DNA from: Pseudomonadota bacterium
GTDB lineage: Bacteria > Pseudomonadota > Gammaproteobacteria > Burkholderiales > JABEVD01
Length of the DNA: 10,456 nt
Assembly: GCA_021811205.1 (NCBI GenBank)
Contig: JAJZPK010000079.1
Span: forward strand, 1 to 10,456
Direction of reading: 5' to 3'
Shown: in pieces, positions 1 to 6,063 of the stretch
How the letters are laid out: every line of letters starts with the position of its first letter
Numbering within the stretch: the first letter of the stretch is position 1
Notes under the pieces: generated by a model
The model's database searches: none
What the model was told of the DNA's origin: nothing
The model's input: only the letters and a program-made list of their open reading frames with translations
Position numbers and translations under genes: made by a program

Positions 1-98
1 GTGTCATCGGGGATTGGATTGGGTTTTACAACAACCGCCGGCCCCATCAAGCACTGGGGATGAAAACGCCGGCACAAACCTTTATGTTAGCAGCCTGA
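1..98 (+). CDS. IS3-family transposase, C-terminal end (5' cut by window edge)
   Basis: Reading codons from base 3 gives an open frame to TGA at 96-98. Its product ends with WIGFYNNRRPHQALG followed by KTPAQTF and a short Ala-rich tail. The block FYNxRRPHQALGxxTPA is the signature of the C-terminal end of the rve (DDE) integrase domain of IS3-family OrfB transposases, just after the catalytic Glu region. Only about 31 residues are in the window, so the rest of the element, including the DDE triad and OrfA, lies to the left. Whether the copy is intact cannot be told. It is on the opposite strand from the island cargo genes. Family assignment is confident; the subgroup is not. Confidence 0.8.
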   Translation, partial: VIGDWIGFYNNRRPHQALGMKTPAQTFMLAA

Positions 99-126
99 CC
101 TGTGCAGAATCCGGTGGGTCATTACA
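99..126 (+). repeat. Probable right terminal inverted repeat of the IS3-family element
   Basis: The 28 bases directly after the transposase stop end in ...TTACA. Read inward from 126 on the minus strand they begin TGTAATGACCCACC and end GCACAGG. IS3-family ends begin 5'-TG, and the IS3 subgroup shares ACCCAC and ACACAGG blocks at similar positions. This puts the element boundary at about 126. The matching left end and target-site duplication are outside the window. Confidence 0.5.
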
Positions 127-344
127 AGTTCATTTACCTGACGTTGATTGCCGCGATCGATCGAGAGGCGTCTCAGCCAGATATTTCTGAACAGCGGAAA
201 GGTTTATTGGCGGAGGGGAAGAAGACATGGCAAAAAGATCTGGAGAAGGTCAGGGCACGCTTGGCACAGGTGGCCCAGCCATCGCAGGAGAAGGATGTCC
301 CCGTGCGATCCGATTCAGAGAGGCGGAAGGATAAGGAGCGGTAG
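102..344 (+). CDS. Small charged protein or truncated gene remnant next to IS end
   Basis: An 80-residue frame starts at GTG 102 and is preceded by an in-frame TGA at 96-98. The GTG and first eight or so codons lie inside the presumed IS terminal repeat, so this may be the 3' end of an older gene whose front was removed or displaced by the insertion. Residues 9-19 are hydrophobic and the rest is highly charged and helical, with many K/E/R. The last 15 residues are almost all charged or polar. No Shine-Dalgarno is evident. I do not recognise a family. It could be non-coding. Confidence 0.3.
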   Translation: MQNPVGHYKFIYLTLIAAIDREASQPDISEQRKGLLAEGKKTWQKDLEKVRARLAQVAQPSQEKDVPVRSDSERRKDKER

Positions 345-363
345 CGGAATTTGCGACGTCCAT

Positions 364-448
364 ATGAATTTGGAATGCCCATTTTCGCGCTTTCCAGAAA
401 CCTGCAAGCGCTGCTTGCGGGCGTTCCATATTGACTGAGGGGTTAGGC
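364..448. repeat. Long imperfect hairpin ending in a GTTAGGC box (attC-like half site)
   Basis: Arms at 364-380 and 419-435 pair at 13 of 17 positions, with nested hairpins between them (including GCAAGC-GCTGC-type pairing at 403-418). The outer arm is followed after six bases by GTTAGGC (442-448), which fits the integron R' box GTTRRRY. The partner R'' box expected just before 364 is not visible, so this is at best a damaged attC site. It sits four bases beyond the stop codon of the 451-1026 gene. There is no T-run, so it is not a standard terminator for that gene. Confidence 0.3.
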
Positions 449-450
449 AC

Positions 451-1026
451 TTATTGGTGCGGTAAGATATTTAGAATGTCTGAGGCTAAGGAATATGAAC
501 GCTCCCGCTTCCGCTTTGGATAAAAATACCCAAGTTTTCTGAGATCAACGCCCTTATAAATCCAAGGCGTACCACTATTGAGTGCTTCAAGTGTACGCCT
601 GCTACTCCTCGACTTCATGGGTAGTGGCTGACGGCCCATTCTCAGCTTATGAAATGAGTAAATTGCCCTATGGTACTTAACAGGCGCGTGGTCATCAAAG
701 GTGATGTATATCGTGTCTCTAATTTTTTCCCACAGGATGGCAACACTTTTTGACGGTGCATATTTCGCGTGGCGGATTCCTTTACCGCCGCCCTGTAGCT
801 CTTGCCCTCCACTGGGAATAATCTTGTACCGCCTACGCTCAACATAGTCTTTAACTCTTGGGTCGTATTCAAAGACTTCTTGTTGCGTTATTTGCCTACC
901 GTGGTTGAGCTTAATAACTTCAATAATTGCATTGATTACAGCGTGTTGGTGTGTGTTCCCCTGCTCCTTGTCCTTGAGCCATTTCTCATTGTAGGTTTTG
1001 TTGCAGAAGAAAATTTCGATTTTCAT
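451..1026 (-). CDS. Hypothetical basic protein, 191 aa (cassette-like gene)
   Basis: ATG at 1026 to TAA at 451. No strong ribosome binding site precedes the start. The protein is rich in K/R/H, contains a single Cys (residue 8), has no signal peptide or membrane segment, and looks globular: an alternating beta-like start, a middle segment with SGGQELQGGGKG, and a Lys/Arg-rich C-terminal part (YPKRKRERSYS). I do not recognise the family. It shares strand with the AbiGi, HEPN and TPR genes, which favours a defence or accessory role by context only. The gene fits tightly between two GTTAGGY-type boxes (442-448 on plus; complement of 1056-1062), with short flanks on both sides, as in integron gene cassettes. 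The flanking bases are also mutually inverted: GTTAGGCACTTATT at the left, AATAAGTGC-TA-CCTAAC at the right. Confidence 0.6.
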   Translation of the reverse strand: MKIEIFFCNKTYNEKWLKDKEQGNTHQHAVINAIIEVIKLNHGRQITQQEVFEYDPRVKDYVERRRYKIIPSGGQELQGGGKGIRHAKYAPSKSVAILWEKIRDTIYITFDDHAPVKYHRAIYSFHKLRMGRQPLPMKSRSSRRTLEALNSGTPWIYKGVDLRKLGYFYPKRKRERSYSLASDILNILPHQ

Positions 1027-1055
1027 ATCGACAAAAGAGCCGATGAATAAGTGCT

Positions 1056-1111
1056 ACCTAACGTGGAGATAACTGGCCCTGCGCGGTTTCGTGTGCAAGG
1101 TCCGTGTTGGC
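1056..1111. other. Weak attC-like structure between two accessory genes
   Basis: ACCTAAC (1056-1062) fits the integron R'' box RYYYAAC, and GTTGGCT (1105-1111) can pair with it at six of seven positions if one G-T wobble is allowed. Inside, GGCCCTGC and GCAAGGTCC pair with one bulge and one mismatch. Spacers on the two sides are unequal, unlike well-formed attC sites. Read with the GTTAGGC box at 442-448, it could mark the ends of a decayed gene cassette. The call is tentative. Confidence 0.2.
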
Positions 1112-1124
1112 TGAAAGGCTAGCC

Positions 1125-1871
1125 CTACACGTCACTTGACACGCTTTCAAGCGACGTAACGCGTGACATTAGGACTTTCAGATCAGCATTGGGAAGATGA
1201 TCAAGATGAATTTGAAGAAAATTCATAATTAATGGAATGTCTGCGTCGGTAGGAACGAAGATGTAGCGAATGTCGGTTGGCGCGACCTTGAGCCTGCACT
1301 TCTCGGAAGTGATGGCGTTCTTTTTTGCCAATTCGGCAACATCATCAAAAACGTGCCGAAGCAAATGGTCTTGAACATCGGGATGCTGTGGAACAAAGCG
1401 CCATTCGGTTTCCTGATAAAACTCCTTATGTACGGGCTGACCAGCCACGATCATTCGGCCCGTAACCGGCTTAGAGTGCGCTAAGAGATAACGCACGTTG
1501 CGAAGCCCCGCCTCCTTCTCTTTTGCGTCTGGCAGCCCGTTCACTACAACAGTTAAAGACTTAATGGCGTCATGGACGGGGTTATCGCCTGAAAAATAGA
1601 TGACTGGATTTAAGTTGTTCTTCACACCCCATTGTTTGGTCAGCCCTATACCGTATGAGCCGTAAAACCCAACATGTTCGCTAATTCGGCTGATTGGAAT
1701 GTCGCAAAAGCAACTCATCGGGAACGCGATGAATTCGTAATTTGCACGCCCCTGCCACTGAACGTCCTCAAGACAATAACGTGGCCAGAATCCATCCTTG
1801 AGGATCGATTGGAGAACATCGATGCTCCGCGTGAAATGAAATAGACTGCTGGCTCGTGGCGCGTTTGACAT
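1125..1871 (-). CDS. AbiGi-family abortive-infection (putative antitoxin) protein
   Basis: A 248-aa protein starting at ATG 1871 behind a good ribosome binding site (CGAGGAATCT before the ATG), ending TAG at 1125. The N-terminal half matches what I know of the AbiGi family: LFHFT (10-14), SILKDGFWPRYCLED (22-36), an IAFPMSCFCDIPISR block (48-62), HVGFYGSYGIGLTKQWGVKN (66-85) and NPVIYF (88-93), then a later FYQETEWRFVP motif (151-161). In the Lactococcus AbiG system AbiGi is described as the antitoxin partner of AbiGii, a nucleotidyltransferase toxin, and the pair makes infected cells stop growing or die. No AbiGii-like nucleotidyltransferase motif is seen here, so the gene looks like an orphan or acts with a different partner. 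The upstream neighbour is a HEPN gene 78 bp away. A GTTAGCC box lies 20-odd bases before the start, again cassette-like. Confidence 0.75.
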   Translation of the reverse strand: MSNAPRASSLFHFTRSIDVLQSILKDGFWPRYCLEDVQWQGRANYEFIAFPMSCFCDIPISRISEHVGFYGSYGIGLTKQWGVKNNLNPVIYFSGDNPVHDAIKSLTVVVNGLPDAKEKEAGLRNVRYLLAHSKPVTGRMIVAGQPVHKEFYQETEWRFVPQHPDVQDHLLRHVFDDVAELAKKNAITSEKCRLKVAPTDIRYIFVPTDADIPLIMNFLQIHLDHLPNADLKVLMSRVTSLESVSSDV

Positions 1872-1949
1872 AGATTCCTCGTGATAAGGGCTAACAGTTA
1901 TCCTCTCAATTTGGGTCGATATGAAGTTATGCCAGATGAAGCGTTTTTG

Positions 1950-2360
1950 CTATTCAGCTTTTCGTTTTTCAAGTTTTTCAGATATGGTGTTGCAGAGTGA
2001 GAGCGCTTGAATTGCCTGATCAATGGCGCGTTTGCAGTCATCAAGATCAAAATTTTCGTGTATAAAATAATCAGCTTTTACTCGGAGTCTTTTGAAGCGT
2101 GGTAATAGACCGAACAACTGAGCGGCTTCCGTTCTTCCCGGGCCATTTGATCGACTCATCCGTCGTGCTTTGTTGATAGTGGCCTCATGTGTACTTTCGT
2201 CAAGCGTCGTTTCCCGGAAGGAATCAGGTATGGATAGGTCGGCGGCATGAAGAGCTGCATAATATGCTCTGGATGCAGACGAACGCATGTCTGATTCTGA
2301 TGGAACACCATCGCGTAACTTTTCAGCCGTATCTAAAATTTCTTTTGGGCTTACACTCAT
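1950..2360 (-). CDS. HEPN-domain protein (UPF0332-like), second gene of TPR-HEPN pair
   Basis: A 136-aa all-helical protein. Its ATG (2360) overlaps the TGA of the upstream gene in ATGA, and no separate ribosome binding site is obvious, so translation is probably coupled. Two HEPN hallmarks are visible: SASRAYYAALHAA at 28-40 (first helix pair) and RLRVKADYFIHENFD at 91-105, which matches the RxxADY block of UPF0332-type HEPN proteins. HEPN proteins are often RNases using an RX4-6H motif and act as toxins or in phage defence. Here Arg93 and His101 are eight residues apart, so the canonical spacing is not met and catalysis is uncertain. Arg31 and His38 are the other conserved polar pair. The middle (52-80) is basic and polar. 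The C-terminus is a charged helix. A toxin or RNA-binding role is an inference from family and coupling. Confidence 0.75.
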   Translation of the reverse strand: MSVSPKEILDTAEKLRDGVPSESDMRSSASRAYYAALHAADLSIPDSFRETTLDESTHEATINKARRMSRSNGPGRTEAAQLFGLLPRFKRLRVKADYFIHENFDLDDCKRAIDQAIQALSLCNTISEKLEKRKAE

Positions 2361-3109
2361 TTTGGGACGAAACCAAGAATTAGTTTGTCAGCATGCCATT
2401 CTGGAAGGGAATCATTTAGGCGAATCGCTAACGCGCATTCTAAGTCAACTGCTGTTTTAGAGTCCGTAGCTACTGATATTTCGAAGTAGATTGATTGGTC
2501 TTCTTGACAATATCCAATTTCGGCACGTGTTCCCTCGTGGCTAATTTTGTGCTCTCGGAGCAGTTCAAAAGCTAATTTCTGAGTTTCACTGAATTCATCT
2601 TCAGGGATACCCAGCTTTATCAGGGACTCAGATATAAGTTTTGCATCTATTAGACTACTCATTTGCCCACCACGTTGGGTAAAGGTATGGGTTAACTCTA
2701 GGGCTTTTGGGAACATCCCTGAAATTGTAGACCAGTGAATAGCCCGTGTAAGAAAGGTTAAGTTTTCTGGTTCCATTTCCGATGCAAGAATAACTTGTTC
2801 TGCGGCGTCATGATATAACCCTACGTGGGCTAACGAGATGGCGTAATTATCTCGTGTCCAAGCACAATCTTTTAGACTAATAGAGCAGTTATGGTGTTTA
2901 TGGAGATCTTTAATGTTCCATTCCATAGCGGCTAATACACCGAGCGCAATATGAGAAACTACAGGCTCATGCTTGAGCTCATGTAATAAATCTCTTTTTA
3001 AAGAATGAATTGTAAATTCGGATGGATTTTTTTGCTTTCCCAGTGCGATAGCTTTATCAAAGAGTTGGGACGCTTTAGTTTGTGGTATGGGCTGGGTCAT
3101 CTTTTGCAT
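2357..3109 (-). CDS. TPR-repeat protein, first gene of TPR-HEPN pair
   Basis: About 250 aa from ATG 3109; TTG 3115 and ATG 3100 are alternative starts, and none has a clear ribosome binding site. The protein is helical with no signal peptide or membrane span. A tetratricopeptide-like pair is visible at about residues 85-145: NYAISLAHVGLYHDAAEQ...ASEMEPENL, with the typical small/aromatic positions and terminal P-x-N, then a second unit ending in KALEL. The C-terminal 65 residues switch to alternating strands (GYCQEDQSIYFEISVATDS and following) and end in a hydrophobic tail. It overlaps the HEPN gene by four bases. In such pairs a repeat protein often binds and restrains or directs the effector, so an antitoxin, sensor or scaffold role is likely but unproven. 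Base composition is clearly more AT-rich than the integrase and right-hand genes, suggesting separate acquisition. Confidence 0.65.
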   Translation of the reverse strand: MQKMTQPIPQTKASQLFDKAIALGKQKNPSEFTIHSLKRDLLHELKHEPVVSHIALGVLAAMEWNIKDLHKHHNCSISLKDCAWTRDNYAISLAHVGLYHDAAEQVILASEMEPENLTFLTRAIHWSTISGMFPKALELTHTFTQRGGQMSSLIDAKLISESLIKLGIPEDEFSETQKLAFELLREHKISHEGTRAEIGYCQEDQSIYFEISVATDSKTAVDLECALAIRLNDSLPEWHADKLILGFVPK

Positions 3110-3118
3110 TTGCAAATG
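3107..3118. promoter_or_regulatory. 12-bp perfect palindrome at the start of the TPR-HEPN operon
   Basis: CATTTGCAAATG is a perfect palindrome covering the possible TTG/ATG start codons of the TPR gene. A symmetric site over the start of a coupled pair could be an autoregulatory operator, as in many toxin-antitoxin operons. It could also be chance in AT-rich DNA. Confidence 0.25.
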
Positions 3119-3129
3119 AGTGCAATAAC

Positions 3130-3160
3130 ATTTTATCTGAGATCTAGTCTAATAGGTAAA
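3130..3160 (-). promoter_or_regulatory. Candidate promoter for the TPR-HEPN operon
   Basis: On the minus strand, TTTACC (3155-3160) and TAAAAT (3130-3135) resemble -35 and -10 boxes with a 19-bp spacer, about 20 bases before the start codon. The spacer is slightly long and the -35 box is poor. The 3116-3204 gap after the integrase is AT-rich and has no other gene. Confidence 0.3.
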
Positions 3161-3204
3161 AATGAAATGTTTTCATGTTGTAAAACTGTGAAATTGGGTG
3201 CGCT

Positions 3205-4332
3205 TTAGTTCAGCTTCTTCGCCAGATCTTTCGCCTTCAGGTGAGTATAGCGCTTGAGCATGCGCAAATCCTTGTGACGGGTGATCGTGGCGATTTCCAT
3301 GAGTTCGAGATTTCCGGATTCGAAGAAGCGGCTTGTTGCTTCATGCCGGAGGTCATGGAAGTGCAGATCGTCAAGAAAGCTCTTGTCTGCCTCTTTTTCG
3401 GTTTCCTTGCAATCTGCCTTGTAATTGCGCTTCGCGCGCTCGATCGCACGGGACCAGGATTGCTTCAGAGCGCTGGCAGTAGTGGGGAAGCATGATCCCC
3501 TGATTTTCTTGATGTGCCTTCCCTGGATGGATGCGAGGATCTCAACGGCGCGCGAGGAGAGGGGGATGGTGGCCGCATCCCCGTTTTTCGTCGTAGGCAG
3601 CCATGCGATTTTTTCCGTCAGATCGACATGCTGCCATTCGAGTGCAAGGATTTCTGATTGGCGCATGGCGGTTTCCAAGGCGAATCGCACGATGGGGCCG
3701 ATATACTTGTTTTGCCTATTCCCCGCTCCAGATCCGGGATTGTCGATGGCGTGCATCAGATAGGTTTCTTCCTGAGGGCTCAGACGTCGGGTCCGCTCGT
3801 TGTTCACGGTGGGTTTGGCGACGTCCGCGATGGGATTGTCCAGCTTGATGCGCCACTCTCGGCGGGCGATGTTGTAAAGGTGGGAAACGATGGCGAGATA
3901 GTTCTTGATTGTTGCAGGGGCTAGGCCCTCTGCGAGTTTGTCATCTCGCCAGGCAGCGAAATCCGCGCTGTCCAGATCCTTCAAGGGGCGATTCGCGAGA
4001 GGATGCCGGAGCCATTTGTTGATCTTCGATTGCTCCTGGCTTGCTCCCTTCTTCTTCTGGCTGACAGTATCTGAATACTTCTTGAGGGCTTCTCCGAAAG
4101 TCATGTCCCTGATGGGGGGAATGGGGGCGGATTTGGCTTCTTCCCTGTTCCTGGCGATTTTGCCGTGCTCGCCCAGCCAATCTTCCCGCTTGAAGGTGCC
4201 TTCATCGATTGAGGCGATGACCTGCTTTTCCCATATCTCGGCGTCGATCTTCTTTTCGAAGCTGCGCGCTATGGTCGTTCCCTTGCGGCTGGCCCTGCAA
4301 AACCACATGACGCCCCGCTGGTAAATGGCCAT
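3205..4332 (-). CDS. Tyrosine recombinase (site-specific integrase) of the genomic island
   Basis: A 375-aa phage-type integrase. ATG 4332 is chosen because GGGGAAAAT precedes it and residues 1-35 (MAIYQRGVMWFCRASRKGTT...) form the usual N-terminal arm-binding beta domain. The frame stays open 29 codons further upstream but that part runs into the attachment site. A core-binding SAM-like domain spans about 75-165 (GEALKKYSD ... TIKNYLAIVSHLYN). The catalytic domain spans about 180-370, with Arg224 (ALETAMRQSEI), Lys249 region (TTKNGDAATIPL), His326 and Arg329 (HDLRH), His353 (TRHKD) and the nucleophile Tyr362 (KRYTHL). All catalytic residues are present, so it looks functional. It cuts and rejoins DNA at the att site, here a tRNA-His 3' end 90 bp upstream of its start. 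Its GC content is close to the right-hand chromosome, unlike the HEPN operon next to it. Confidence 0.95.
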   Translation of the reverse strand: MAIYQRGVMWFCRASRKGTTIARSFEKKIDAEIWEKQVIASIDEGTFKREDWLGEHGKIARNREEAKSAPIPPIRDMTFGEALKKYSDTVSQKKKGASQEQSKINKWLRHPLANRPLKDLDSADFAAWRDDKLAEGLAPATIKNYLAIVSHLYNIARREWRIKLDNPIADVAKPTVNNERTRRLSPQEETYLMHAIDNPGSGAGNRQNKYIGPIVRFALETAMRQSEILALEWQHVDLTEKIAWLPTTKNGDAATIPLSSRAVEILASIQGRHIKKIRGSCFPTTASALKQSWSRAIERAKRNYKADCKETEKEADKSFLDDLHFHDLRHEATSRFFESGNLELMEIATITRHKDLRMLKRYTHLKAKDLAKKLN

Positions 4333-4421
4333 ATTTTCCCCAATTGATGTACAAAACGATGTACAAAAATTGTAATTAATTGCTAAAAAAATCGCAACTA
4401 ATTGTTTTATAATATGCAACT

Positions 4422-4472
4422 ACAGGATTGTGATTCCTGTCGTCGTGGGTTCGAGTCCCATCAGCCACCCCA
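4422..4472 (+). other. Island attachment site: 3' half of a tRNA-His gene
   Basis: The segment carries the anticodon arm of tRNA-His (stem CAGGA/TCCTG at 4423-4427 and 4435-4439; loop TTGTGAT with anticodon GTG at 4429-4431), variable loop 4440-4444, T arm (GTGGG 4445-4449, loop TTCGAGT, CCCAT 4457-4461), 3' acceptor strand CAGCCAC (4462-4468), discriminator C4469 and encoded CCA (4470-4472). The 5' half, with D arm and 5' acceptor strand, is absent: the bases before 4422 are AT-rich and cannot form them. This is the standard footprint of an integrase that targets tRNA 3' ends. The intact tRNA-His should lie at the other end of the island, left of this window. It is not expected to give a functional tRNA. 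Confidence 0.85.
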
Positions 4473-4490
4473 TATTTCCATCGCATTAAA

Positions 4491-4513
4491 GAAAAAGCCC
4501 CGCATTATGGGGC
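4491..4513 (-). terminator. Rho-independent terminator of the small membrane-protein gene
   Basis: On the minus strand, GCCCC-ATAATGC-GGGGC (4513-4497) forms a 5-bp GC stem followed by TTTTTC and more T residues. It sits eight bases after the stop codon of the 36-aa gene. It also separates chromosomal transcription from the island integrase, which is transcribed in the same direction. Confidence 0.8.
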
Positions 4514-4520
4514 GATTATG

Positions 4521-4631
4521 TCAGTGCTTCGACTTTCTGCTGAAATTCCCGTCGTCCAGGAGCAGGATGATGCCGGGGAGCAGAAAGGTCGTGAGGAAGA
4601 ATATGTAATACCACCAATCGGGGTTGTCCAT
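4521..4631 (-). CDS. Small single-span membrane protein, 36 aa
   Basis: ATG 4631 to TGA 4521, with a near-perfect Shine-Dalgarno AAAGGAGGG (about 4639-4649) seven bases upstream and a rho-independent terminator immediately downstream. The product begins MDNPDWWYY, continues with a hydrophobic stretch (about residues 8-25, IFFLTTFLLPGIILLL) and ends in a polar, basic tail (SRKSKH). Strong translation signal plus terminator argue that it is a real gene despite its length. By the positive-inside rule the tail should face the cytoplasm. It lies 93 bp downstream of the hydrolase on the same strand and may be co-transcribed. I do not recognise the family; roles such as a membrane regulator or stress peptide are only guesses. 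Confidence 0.65.
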   Translation of the reverse strand: MDNPDWWYYIFFLTTFLLPGIILLLDDGNFSRKSKH

Positions 4632-4724
4632 GATGCCACCCTCCTTTCAATAACCATTATGAGCAAGTGGTATTGATATAGAGCGCGGATTCGAGGACGA
4701 GTTTCCCTGGTTTGTCGGGGATGC

Positions 4725-5582
4725 TCAGGCGATGCGTATGGTGTCGAATTCGGCAGTATGCGAGAGGGTTGTGCCTGCCACGGCTTCCTTGATGAAGCGC
4801 ACCGCTTCTTCCGCGACGATTCCCTTCTGATTGTCCATTGTGATGTTGTGGTAGCTGTCGTCGAGAAGCACCTTCCGGACTTTCTTGCTGCCGATATGGT
4901 GTTCGACGTAATTCGCGCTGCGCACCGTTGATGTGTCGTCCTCCAGCGAATGGATGATCAGGGTAGGCGTTGAGATTTCGGGAATCGTTTTTTTTGCGGC
5001 CTTGATCAATTTTTCCGCCTGATGAAGCCGGGTCATCGGGATTCTTCCGGTCAGGGATGCGAATGTGGATTTTTCGCCCATTTCCCTCGAAATCCACGAT
5101 CTCAACTGTTCGTTCTTGATGCCGTAGGGCGAGCATTCGCGATAGGAATAGAGATAACGGAAGGGCGTGTAGTAGCCGATATTGAGCAGGAAGCGGTACC
5201 AGGGAATGTTCCAGCCGTCGAAATGCAGCGAGGTGGAAAAGAGCGAAAGGGAGGTGATCTCGTCTTTCCTGTCTGCGGCGAGCTTCATGGCCAGCACTGC
5301 GCCGATGCACAAGCCGCATACCGAGACGGTCTTGTAGCGCAGCCGCATCTCGTCGAAATGTTCCTCGACTTCGCTGGCCCAATCCTGCCATTTCTCGAAT
5401 CTGTCCGCCTTGCCGAAGCCGTGGTTCACGAACCGCGGCACCCTGACGGAAAATCCGGCCTTGTACAGGCTTCTTGCGACGAACTGCATTTCGAGGGGCG
5501 AGCCTGCAAGGCCGTGGATCAGCAATACCGCGTCTTCCCCCTTGATCAGATCGATATGCTTCATGACCCCGATCGATTCCAT
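4725..5582 (-). CDS. Alpha/beta hydrolase (Est30/monoacylglycerol-lipase-like) with Cys at the nucleophile position
   Basis: A 285-aa cytoplasmic hydrolase. ATG 5582 is chosen for its excellent ribosome binding site (GGAGGAGTACA before the ATG), although the frame is open 41 codons further up. Fold markers: LLIHGLAGSP with the oxyanion-hole HG (23-24), the nucleophile elbow GLCIG at 90-94, acidic residue near 215-216 (HSLEDDT), and catalytic His245 (DDSYHNITMD), all in the order and spacing of Est30-type carboxylesterases. A cap region with WNIPWYRF and several Tyr lies at about 122-180. The family normally has Ser in G-x-S-x-G; here it is Cys92, as in dienelactone hydrolases. Esterase or thioesterase substrates cannot be told from sequence. 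It is divergent from the SHOCT-protein gene across a 167-bp gap. Confidence 0.85.
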   Translation of the reverse strand: MESIGVMKHIDLIKGEDAVLLIHGLAGSPLEMQFVARSLYKAGFSVRVPRFVNHGFGKADRFEKWQDWASEVEEHFDEMRLRYKTVSVCGLCIGAVLAMKLAADRKDEITSLSLFSTSLHFDGWNIPWYRFLLNIGYYTPFRYLYSYRECSPYGIKNEQLRSWISREMGEKSTFASLTGRIPMTRLHQAEKLIKAAKKTIPEISTPTLIIHSLEDDTSTVRSANYVEHHIGSKKVRKVLLDDSYHNITMDNQKGIVAEEAVRFIKEAVAGTTLSHTAEFDTIRIA

Positions 5583-5728
5583 TGTACTCCTCCAATTTTC
5601 TGTAGGGTCTGCGCCCTCAGCGACTATACCAAGAAAGTTTGAACAAATGATTAAAAATATAGTTACATTTGGTTGCGGCCCTGTCCCTGTCAATTGTCGG
5701 AACAAGCATCCATAATCTTTAACATGAG

Positions 5729-5740
5729 CAACAATTGTTG
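5729..5740. promoter_or_regulatory. Perfect 12-bp palindrome next to the SHOCT gene ribosome binding site
   Basis: CAACAATTGTTG is a perfect palindrome that ends where the GGAGG ribosome binding site (5740-5744) begins. It may be an operator or a small hairpin that modulates translation. The rest of the 5583-5749 gap is AT-rich and must hold the divergent promoters of the hydrolase and SHOCT genes. I see a TATAGT-like -10 for the hydrolase (minus strand, about 5624-5629) but no convincing -35. Confidence 0.25.
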
Positions 5741-5749
5741 GAGGATACC

Positions 5750-6004
5750 TTGTTCGGATTTAATCACGACTGGATGTACGGCGGGGGCGGATGGGGATGG
5801 ATGGTGCTGGGCTGGCTCTGGATGGCCGTGGTCATGCTTGCGCCTGTACTTGTCATCCTTTCTCTCCTCAAGTATCTGCTGAGCTGGCCGAAGCGTCCCG
5901 GAAAAAGCAGTCGGGCGATCGAGATTCTGGACGAAGCCTATGCAAGAGGAGAATTGGGGCGGGATGAATATCTCCAGAAGCGTGCCGACCTGAAGGGAGG
6001 GTAG
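5750..6004 (+). CDS. SHOCT-domain small membrane protein, 84 aa
   Basis: Start TTG 5750 is favoured because GGAGG at 5740-5744 lies five bases before it; the TTG at 5735 would place the ribosome binding site inside the gene. Residues 1-16 hold a Gly/Trp-rich start (WMYGGGGWGW), 17-44 a transmembrane helix ending KYLLSWPK, and 55-81 a SHOCT motif: AIEILDEAYARGELGRDEYL, with the characteristic L..RYA.GEI...EY layout. SHOCT motifs are short helical oligomerisation or interaction modules that often end small membrane proteins; the specific role is unknown. The next gene follows 59 bp later on the same strand. Confidence 0.8.
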   Translation: MFGFNHDWMYGGGGWGWMVLGWLWMAVVMLAPVLVILSLLKYLLSWPKRPGKSSRAIEILDEAYARGELGRDEYLQKRADLKGG

Positions 6005-6063
6005 AGCAAAGTTGCAGGAAGCGCTTGGCGAGGCGATAATCCACGCTGTGCCGGAATACCGGC

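Noticed and set aside
4333..4419. 29-codon upstream extension of the integrase
   Set aside because: The extension reaches the attachment site and lacks a ribosome binding site, whereas ATG 4332 has GGGGA upstream and begins the usual arm-binding domain.
4657..5595. 312-residue minus-strand frame overlapping the hydrolase
   Set aside because: The other frame encodes a clear alpha/beta hydrolase with catalytic motifs and a good ribosome binding site; this one is Arg-rich shadow sequence.
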